A DNA stretch of 5,236 nucleotides from NCBI GenBank assembly GCA_019752975.1, contig JAIELM010000182.1, forward strand, positions 1 to 5,236, read 5' to 3'. The notes beneath the pieces are model-generated. The model was not told where the DNA came from and searched no databases. It worked only from the letters and a program-made list of their open reading frames with translations. The translations under genes and the position numbers were made by a program. Shown here piece after piece: positions 1 through 4,270 of this stretch. This DNA comes from Undibacterium sp. Lineage in GTDB: Bacteria; Pseudomonadota; Gammaproteobacteria; Burkholderiales; Burkholderiaceae_D. Every line of letters starts with the position of its first letter. The first letter of the stretch is position 1.

Positions 1-708
1 AAAGCGCTTCTTCGACAAGATCAGGCCATGAGCCACCCCAGGTTCTTGCGGGTTCCAATCCTACACCGCCACATCAGCCTCCATGCTAAGCTCACGTAAC
101 CACTTGCGCGATACTGGCGCTTGCGCAAAGATGCCGCTCACCCGGTTTTCCTTTAACTTGCGAAATAGTGCCTCGGCATCCGGGCTATCCTGCAATCGTC
201 CCGCTTTACGTAATTTGCTGAGAAATTGATCTTGTAGCTCGCCATGTTTAAACGAACTGACGGCGCCAAATTGCAGCGTAGTGGCGGCCAAAAAAGACTC
301 GAAGTCATGGACTATTGATTTAATCGATTTGTGTAGAACGGCATAATTTTTCATGCTGAGGTAAGTGGCAAACCAAGCGAATTGATCTCGTTCTGGATTG
401 CGTATCCCAGAGACACTCATATCCAGATTGCCATTGGCTAAGTCTTCCCAAATTCGAGCGCGTTTCATGACCTGTATTTGAAACACGCAACCACTACGCT
501 TGATCAACTCATCAATAATCTCTTTGTCTATCCCTTGCGGCTGTTGTGATGGAGTTTGAAAATAAAAATAGCCAAACTCGTAAAACGCTAAGCGAATTGG
601 TTTGCTACCGCAGGCGATTGCCCCCGCGCTTGCAGCGCAAATTGGCGTAGCAAGCAGCAAAAATGCAGCGAGAACTAAGTGACGTAAGTTCGAGTGTAGC
701 AAAGACAT
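1..708 (-). pseudogene. Family 3 periplasmic solute-binding protein gene, interrupted by an in-frame TAG and truncated by the window edge
   Basis: The frame opens with ATG at 706-708. The first 28 residues look like a Sec signal peptide: R9-H10, a hydrophobic stretch L11-A20, and a likely cleavage after A26-S27-A28. The mature part resembles the PBPb/SBP_bac_3 fold that binds amino acids or other small ligands in the periplasm: an IRLAFYEFG opening strand, QGIDKEIIDELIKR near 58-71, and DMSVSGIRNPERDQF near 96-110. C33 and C74 could form a disulfide. Translation stops at TAG (61-63) after 215 residues. The same frame then stays open to base 1 and reads DWNPQEPGVAHGL and ILSKKRF, which matches the usual C-terminal segment of this family. 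The break is therefore probably a nonsense mutation (CAG to TAG would do it) or a sequence error. No transporter genes adjoin it, so the ligand is unknown. If the stop is real, the product lacks the end of its lobe and is probably non-functional. Confidence 0.75.
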
Positions 709-961
709 AGGTTATCCCACGGTTAGTATCAAGCGCTATCGTGACCTAGGGTAAGACGCCAGCGTATGCCAGCCCACTGAAAGTATCAGCTAATCTAAGG
801 GACATTACAAGTATTGTGGCGTATTTTTGTGGTGTATTGTGACTAGGCGTAAATATGTCTTGAGGCTTTGAGTTTGCCACCAACCGTCTGTAGAAGTTGC
901 GATTCGACTCGAACAGCGGTGCACCATTGATCGTCGATTCGATTCCAAACTAACGAAGGTC
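709..961. other. Gene-free spacer between the solute-binding and double-receiver genes
   Basis: No convincing coding frame or RNA gene is seen. The minus-strand frame following the receiver gene meets another stop within four codons (TAG at 950-952), and frames beyond it show no GGDEF, EAL or other output-domain motif. GTATTGTG occurs twice (811-818 and 834-841), and GGTGCACC at 918-925 is a perfect 8-bp palindrome. I found no hairpin followed by a T-run that would serve as a terminator for the receiver gene. Confidence 0.5.
782..810 (-). promoter_or_regulatory. Possible sigma-70 promoter for the solute-binding protein gene
   Basis: Read on the minus strand there is a TTGTAA box (810-805), a 17-bp spacer and a GATACT box (787-782). 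Each matches consensus at 4 of 6 positions. It lies about 75 bp upstream of the ATG at 708. The start itself has only a weak ribosome-binding site (GGGA six bases before ATG). This is a pattern match only. Confidence 0.25.
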
Positions 962-1801
962 TCAAATCAACATCTGTCGCTGTTTACGTAATGTACGATA
1001 TCGCTCTGCTCTTACGGAAATCGACGAGATTAATTTTTCAGGATCGATAGGTTTAGTCAGAAATTCGTCAGCACCTGTTTCTAATGCCCCCAATTGCATT
1101 TGTATCTCTGTTTCTGAAGACAAGAAAACAATGGGAATGTCTAAGTAGTAATTGTTTTGCCGAATGATCTTTGCCATTTCTATGCCGTTACATTGGGGCA
1201 TATGTAGATCGGTTAACACTAATTCCGGCTTAAATTTTTTCATCACATCTAAAATTTCAGTTGCATCAATAATTGTTTTTACATGCATGCCTGCACTGCT
1301 TAAGACAGCATCAAATAAGGTTAGAAAAAGTTCGTCGTCATCAACAACAAGGATGCGATAGCCGCGCACCGTATGTTTCGCAATTTTTTCGTCTATACGT
1401 GCACTTAGCGCTTGGATATCAACTGGTTTTATAAAATATCCCTCGGCATTCTCCCTAACTGCGCACAAACGATCATTGAAATTATCATGAGAAGACACAT
1501 AGATGGCTGGGAAAGTGGTAATCACACGGCTCGCCATTGCTTTCTTAGCGCGCTGTCCACTTTCTGAATCAATGTCCAGAATAACCGCTGCAGGCGCTCG
1601 CACCATAATTGCAGAACGAAACTCTTCAAGATCATGAAAACCAAGCACTTCGTGATCATAAAAACGCAGTGAGGTAGTGAATTCCTGGCTAAAACCAGGG
1701 TCGGCAGAATAGACATAGACCAAATCGTGATACCGGGTTTGCATCCCATCATCTGTATTTGCATCAACTTGATCGTTTGATGTATCACTTGAATTATTCA
1801 T
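962..1801 (-). CDS. Stand-alone double-receiver (REC-REC) response regulator
   Basis: The protein is 279 residues from the ATG at 1799-1801. That start is chosen because GAGGTGA (1810-1804) is a full-strength Shine-Dalgarno; an in-frame GTG at 1805-1807 overlaps that site and is less likely. After a polar N-terminal tail of about 25 residues come two CheY-like receiver domains. REC1 (about 27-140) has a reduced acidic pocket (D34), phosphoacceptor D76 in AVILDID, S103 and K125 in FIKPVD. REC2 (about 148-265) is canonical: D154-D156, phosphoacceptor D198 in LTDLHMP, S228 and K250 in LTKPID. Both could accept phosphate from a histidine kinase, but none is encoded here. It ends in a basic helix (ERYRTLRKQR) with no output domain, so it must act through protein contacts. 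It lies downstream of the HD-GYP-like gene on the same strand and is probably co-transcribed. The assignment to the REC family is secure; the target is inferred. Confidence 0.92.
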   Translation of the reverse strand: MNNSSDTSNDQVDANTDDGMQTRYHDLVYVYSADPGFSQEFTTSLRFYDHEVLGFHDLEEFRSAIMVRAPAAVILDIDSESGQRAKKAMASRVITTFPAIYVSSHDNFNDRLCAVRENAEGYFIKPVDIQALSARIDEKIAKHTVRGYRILVVDDDELFLTLFDAVLSSAGMHVKTIIDATEILDVMKKFKPELVLTDLHMPQCNGIEMAKIIRQNNYYLDIPIVFLSSETEIQMQLGALETGADEFLTKPIDPEKLISSISVRAERYRTLRKQRQMLI

Positions 1802-1803
1802 GG

Positions 1804-1810
1804 TCACCTC
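1804..1810 (-). promoter_or_regulatory. Strong ribosome-binding site deciding the double-receiver start
   Basis: The minus strand reads GAGGTGA, then CC, then ATG (1801-1799). This is a seven-base match to the anti-Shine-Dalgarno complement, with the GAGG core five bases from the ATG. It favours ATG at 1801 over the GTG at 1807, which lies inside the site. Confidence 0.7.
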
Positions 1811-1851
1811 AAAAAAATACTGCCGTTAGCTGCATTGCTTTTAGAGAATAT

Positions 1852-2988
1852 CTATTGGGCCGCGATCTCGCCCCATAACTGTCGCATGCTAAATCGAATT
1901 TGAACCTGATCTCTATGCAGAACTTCACGAATCGCCTGCAAGGGCTTTTGTGTATCGCGCTTAATTGCCATTGATAGTGGAGCACCGCGCGGGCCGATCA
2001 GGGAATGCACATATGGCGTCGTCGTTGTCGTCCCCTTGCTAGTCACTACGCCAATTTCCCCGTTTTCTAATTTCACAAATGTACCGATCGGATAAGTACC
2101 TAACTCGCGGATAAATAAAGTGACCAACATAAGATCTATAGTGGTTTTCCCACCAATTAAAATATCCCGTAATGCGGCATTTGGTAACAAAGATTTGCGA
2201 TAACTACGAGAGCAAACACGCGCACAATAACGATCAGCGATTGAGATAATTTTAGCGTTTTGAGGAATTTCCGCGGAGCGTTTTTTATTTGGGTAACCTG
2301 ATCCATCTTCATTTTCATGATGATGTAAAATCCACGACAGCCAGTCTTCATCAGTAATGCCCGCTGCCTTCAATTGATTCACACTCTCGATCGGATGGCG
2401 TGAGATAATTTCTTGATCCTCAGCACTTAAACCGTCACTTTTTTCTTGCAAGCGCTCTTGCTGGCGCAGCATACTCAAATTCATCGTCAAACATGCTGCC
2501 GCCAAATAAACAATCTCTTCATTTGTTTTTTTGAGTCCGCGGGCGATCACAATTGCCACGACTGCAGTGTCGACACAATGACGTGCTGAATAATTTCCAT
2601 CTTGATGCAACAGAATACAACCGAGAGCAACATTTGTATCAAGGGAAGTGGCAACGACCACTTGTTTTGCTAAGCTCAGAAATTTGTCACGCGAATTTGT
2701 CTCACCTTCTATGTTGTAAGACAAGGTTCGCAGGTCAGTTCGAATCTGGGTAATTAGGCGAAATACCGATGGATTTTCTACGACTTTGGGGGTAGGTTTT
2801 TTTTCCCGCGAGGCATCGCTACTATCAAAGTCCGCAAACAAGCCCCGCTCAATTAATACCTCAACCTGATGTTCCGTGTTAATCACAAAACCACGGCGCA
2901 ATAACAAATTGCCGTCAGCACCATACACGTCCCATTGCAAGGGTTGTCCCAAAACGATGTTAGACATGGAAATGCGCTTATTCGACAT
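1852..2988 (-). CDS. HD-GYP-like protein with a degenerate HD motif (c-di-GMP phosphodiesterase family)
   Basis: The product is 378 residues. ATG at 2988-2986 follows a GAGG site by six bases; a second in-frame ATG (M8) lacks one. The N-terminal domain (about 8-55, with VLGQPLQWDVYGADGNLLLRRG) is the type often found before HD-GYP domains. The HD-GYP region spans about 110-300. Active members use a metal centre to hydrolyse cyclic di-GMP. Kept here are H137, H198 (SRHP), H222-H224, the DGSGYP signature (228-233) and D252 (IADRY). Lost is the eponymous HD pair: AALLHDIG is replaced by ACLTMNLS (165-172). The DAL element after D252 reads CAR, with D255 replaced by C255. A small C-terminal module follows (IGTFVKLENGEIGVV onward). 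By family logic the metal site is incomplete, so it is probably a ligand-binding or scaffold protein rather than a normal hydrolase; this is inference. It is the first gene of a likely operon with the double-receiver gene. Confidence 0.88.
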   Translation of the reverse strand: MSNKRISMSNIVLGQPLQWDVYGADGNLLLRRGFVINTEHQVEVLIERGLFADFDSSDASREKKPTPKVVENPSVFRLITQIRTDLRTLSYNIEGETNSRDKFLSLAKQVVVATSLDTNVALGCILLHQDGNYSARHCVDTAVVAIVIARGLKKTNEEIVYLAAACLTMNLSMLRQQERLQEKSDGLSAEDQEIISRHPIESVNQLKAAGITDEDWLSWILHHHENEDGSGYPNKKRSAEIPQNAKIISIADRYCARVCSRSYRKSLLPNAALRDILIGGKTTIDLMLVTLFIRELGTYPIGTFVKLENGEIGVVTSKGTTTTTPYVHSLIGPRGAPLSMAIKRDTQKPLQAIREVLHRDQVQIRFSMRQLWGEIAAQ

Positions 2989-3068
2989 ACAATACCTCGG
3001 TTCGGATATCTGACATTCAGCCTGATCAGCTCAACGGTAACGTAGAAAAGCTCACAGCGAATGCTTAC

Positions 3069-3096
3069 ATATTATCCTAACAGAGTATTGCTTCAA
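3069..3096 (-). promoter_or_regulatory. Possible promoter for the HD-GYP/double-receiver operon
   Basis: On the minus strand TTGAAG (3096-3091) is followed after 16 bp by TAATAT (3074-3069), each matching sigma-70 consensus at 4 of 6 positions. It lies about 80 bp upstream of the ATG at 2988. A perfect inverted repeat (3085-3099) covers the -35 box. It is a weak match and no other regulatory evidence is visible. Confidence 0.25.
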
Positions 3097-3099
3097 TAC
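3085..3099. repeat. Short perfect inverted repeat upstream of the HD-GYP operon
   Basis: GTATTG, a three-base centre CTT, then CAATAC: six-base arms that are fully complementary. Its position over the candidate -35 element would suit a repressor or activator half-site pair. A 15-bp palindrome of this size can also occur by chance in AT-rich DNA. Confidence 0.3.
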
Positions 3100-3327
3100 A
3101 CATTTTTCTTCTCACTATCGCCCATGCTGACAAAAAAAGCGTGCAAACTGTGGCAAAAACGTAGTGGTCCGCATATCGTCAGGGTTCAAGATTGAAGGCT
3201 TGATATAGTCGTGTTGAAAATGTGGAGGGCTAGAAAAATAGCCTAAACCCTTTATTGATAGGTGGAGTTGTATTATCTCTTGTAAGCCGCGTCAACACTG
3301 GAGTTTGTAAATTGAAATATTGTTTGT
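3100..3327. other. Gene-free spacer separating the signalling operon from the accessory region
   Basis: I find no coding frame with a credible start and ribosome-binding site, and no tRNA-like cloverleaf. The only local structure is a small hairpin at 3228-3243 (GGCTA, loop GAAAAA, TAGCC) without a following T-run on either strand. Confidence 0.45.
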
Positions 3328-3348
3328 GGGTGCAAACAAGGGTGCAAA
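3328..3348. repeat. Tandem GGGTGCAAA direct repeat
   Basis: GGGTGCAAA occurs at 3328-3336 and again at 3340-3348, separated by CAA, giving a 12-bp period. It sits just beyond the stop codon of the HigA-like remnant. Closely spaced short direct repeats of this kind are typical of arm-type binding sites for tyrosine integrases next to attachment sites, but no integrase gene is visible here, so that reading is only analogy. Confidence 0.4.
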
Positions 3349-3357
3349 AAATATTCC

Positions 3358-3456
3358 CTATTCTAAAAACATCCTCACATCCACTTTAAAGCGCTTAGCT
3401 AAAGCTTTCGCTTGACGTAGGTTAATCCCACGTTTTTGACTTAGGATTGAAAATGT
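3358..3456 (-). pseudogene. C-terminal remnant of a HigA/XRE-type antitoxin
   Basis: The minus-strand frame from 3456 to a TAG at 3360-3358 codes for 32 residues, including ILSQKRGINLRQAKALAKRF and ending KVDVRMFLE. This matches the end of the helix-turn-helix domain and the C-terminus of HigA-like antitoxins (pattern L-S-x-K-R-x-I-N-L-R-x-A-K-A-L-A-x-x-F-x-V). An in-frame TGA (3459-3457) closes the frame upstream, and no start codon, N-terminal half or HigB toxin is present. It is therefore a broken relic rather than a gene. The family similarity is recognised by eye from a short segment. Confidence 0.6.
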
Positions 3457-3709
3457 TCATGCTCTGACAGAGGGTTTTCTGGGAGGGAATGTTGAAGTCT
3501 TGTTTTGTGAAGGTGAATTTGCGGAAGTTGTTTATCATTTAATGTTTTTTGATAATTATCCAGTCACTTTGCCAATTAGATTTGTTATTGAGGATGCAAA
3601 AATGCTTTCAACCATTGAACGAATCTTAGATGCTTATATCGGCAGTAGTAGAGGTTTTGAGCGTCCTAATCATTTGGGCGGACTTTCACGTTTTACTCAG
3701 TCGCGTTGA
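3440..3709 (+). pseudogene. Headless open frame, probable C-terminal fragment of an unrecognised protein
   Basis: The frame opens right after a TGA at 3437-3439 and runs 89 codons to TGA at 3707-3709. There is no ATG with a ribosome-binding site near its beginning. The first conventional starts are TTG at 3500 and ATG at 3542, both inside apparently continuous protein-like sequence. The translation looks globular: ALTEGFLGGNVEVLFCEGEF, then HLMFFDNYPVTLPIRFVIED, then STIERILDAYIGSSRGFERP and a tail NHLGGLSRFTQSR. I do not recognise the family. The frame begins within the broken end of the HigA-like remnant (overlapping it by 17 bp on the other strand), so the junction probably marks an old recombination or deletion that removed the N-terminal part. 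It could instead be expressed from TTG 3500 (69 residues), since GGAGGG lies 12 bases upstream, but that spacing is long. Confidence 0.4.
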
Positions 3710-3781
3710 TGATGCAAGCATTGGATACTTCTAAAAATTTACTTTTTGTTTGGAATTATACTCAATGTGTATTTCTATGCC
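3710..3781. other. AT-rich spacer upstream of hipBA
   Basis: This stretch has no coding frame. It contains a TATACT hexamer (3757-3762) that resembles a -10 box, but no acceptable -35 lies 15-19 bp upstream. No hairpin plus T-run is seen. Confidence 0.4.
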
Positions 3782-3809
3782 TTGTAAGTAGTTTTATTTA
3801 GCGTATTAT
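3782..3809 (+). promoter_or_regulatory. Candidate hipBA promoter
   Basis: TTGTAA at 3782-3787 (4 of 6 to the -35 consensus), a 16-bp spacer, and TATTAT at 3804-3809 (5 of 6 to the -10 consensus). Transcription would begin near 3816, giving a leader of about 30 bases before hipB. The -10 box lies within the first copy of the 13-bp repeat, as expected if HipB autorepresses. Confidence 0.4.
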
Positions 3810-3851
3810 GACAATTAATTTCATTAAATGATTATATGTAGCGTGTTATGA
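3799..3851 (+). promoter_or_regulatory. Pair of 13-bp direct repeats, candidate HipB operator
   Basis: TAGCGTATTATGA (3799-3811) and TAGCGTGTTATGA (3839-3851) match at 12 of 13 positions and are exactly 40 bp apart, close to four helical turns. The first covers the candidate -10 box and the second covers the hipB ATG. Between them lie AATTAATT (3813-3820) and the palindrome TCATTAAATGA (3821-3831). HipB proteins are known to bind repeated operators upstream of hipBA and repress it, with HipA as co-repressor. Equating these repeats with that operator is inference; they do not resemble the E. coli TATCC/GGATA operator. Confidence 0.45.
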
Positions 3852-4270
3852 ACCTCTTTGAACTTGGTCAATCATTAAAAGATGCCCGTATCCGCCAGCA
3901 GCTGACACAAGGTGAGCTGGCTAAGCGCACGGGCGTAAGTTTGTCGAGCATTTCTGGCTTAGAGCGTGGCATTCTTGCTGAGATTGGCGTCGTTAAGTTA
4001 TTACAGTTATTTGCAGCGGTCGGACTTGAATTACATACGCGACCAGCAGGGCAACGTCGAACCTTGGATGATGCCCGACAGGAGCAGCGAGTTGGTTTAG
4101 GGCTGCCTATTGTGATCCAGCAGGCTCCTAGCCAATTTGTAGTTACCCGTGGAGAGCGCCTAGCGGTGGCGCCAACTGATACGAATCAGCAAGGAAAAGA
4201 TAGTTTTCAGAAAAATTCAGTTGCTCGACAACGTGTTCGCCATTCAAAAAAGCGTGAACGTCATGAGTAA
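3848..4270 (+). CDS. hipB: HipB-type antitoxin, XRE-family DNA-binding protein with a long C-terminal extension
   Basis: The 140-residue protein carries a Cro/C1-type helix-turn-helix at about 6-62: LKDARIRQQLTQGELAKRTG, then VSLSSISGLERG, then VKLLQLFAAVGLEL, which is characteristic of HipB. HipB neutralises the HipA kinase and represses its own operon as a DNA-bound dimer. E. coli HipB is about 88 residues; here roughly 70 extra residues follow, including a segment with V-I-Q-Q-A-P-S-Q-F-V-V and a basic end (RHSKKRERHE). ATG at 3848 is the first start of the frame, and no clear ribosome-binding site precedes it, so initiation may be weak. Its last codons overlap the start of hipA in ATGAGTAA (4263-4270), implying translational coupling. 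The pairing with hipA makes the name reliable. Confidence 0.87.
   Translation: MNLFELGQSLKDARIRQQLTQGELAKRTGVSLSSISGLERGILAEIGVVKLLQLFAAVGLELHTRPAGQRRTLDDARQEQRVGLGLPIVIQQAPSQFVVTRGERLAVAPTDTNQQGKDSFQKNSVARQRVRHSKKRERHE

Noticed and set aside
811..841. GTATTGTG repeated at 811 and 834 as a regulatory repeat
   Set aside because: An eight-base match in low-complexity TG/T-rich DNA, upstream of the promoter candidate; not distinguishable from chance.
864..961. Remnant of a GGDEF or other output domain downstream of the receiver gene
   Set aside because: The two minus-strand frames I translated show no conserved cyclase or phosphodiesterase motif, and the in-frame one has a stop within four codons.
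1152..1361. 69-codon plus-strand open frame
   Set aside because: It lies wholly antisense within the double-receiver gene, which has clear domain motifs; its translation has no recognisable features.
1522..1788. 88-codon minus-strand open frame
   Set aside because: It is an out-of-frame shadow of the first receiver domain.
2157..2351. 64-codon minus-strand open frame
   Set aside because: It is an out-of-frame shadow of the HD-GYP gene, covering the GYP region.
2553..2753. 66-codon plus-strand open frame
   Set aside because: It is antisense to the HD-GYP coding sequence, with no ribosome-binding site or family motif.
3009..3032. CTGA-CAT-TCAG and TGATCA palindromes as SOS-type or other operators
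   Set aside because: The arms are four or three bases and the spacing does not fit a LexA box; likely chance.
3228..3243. GGCTA-GAAAAA-TAGCC hairpin as an intrinsic terminator
   Set aside because: Five-base arms only, and no run of T follows on either strand.
3489..3542. Short frame starting at ATG 3489 directly after GGAGGG
   Set aside because: The purine run is one base from the ATG, too close for initiation, and the frame ends after 17 codons with no recognisable sequence.
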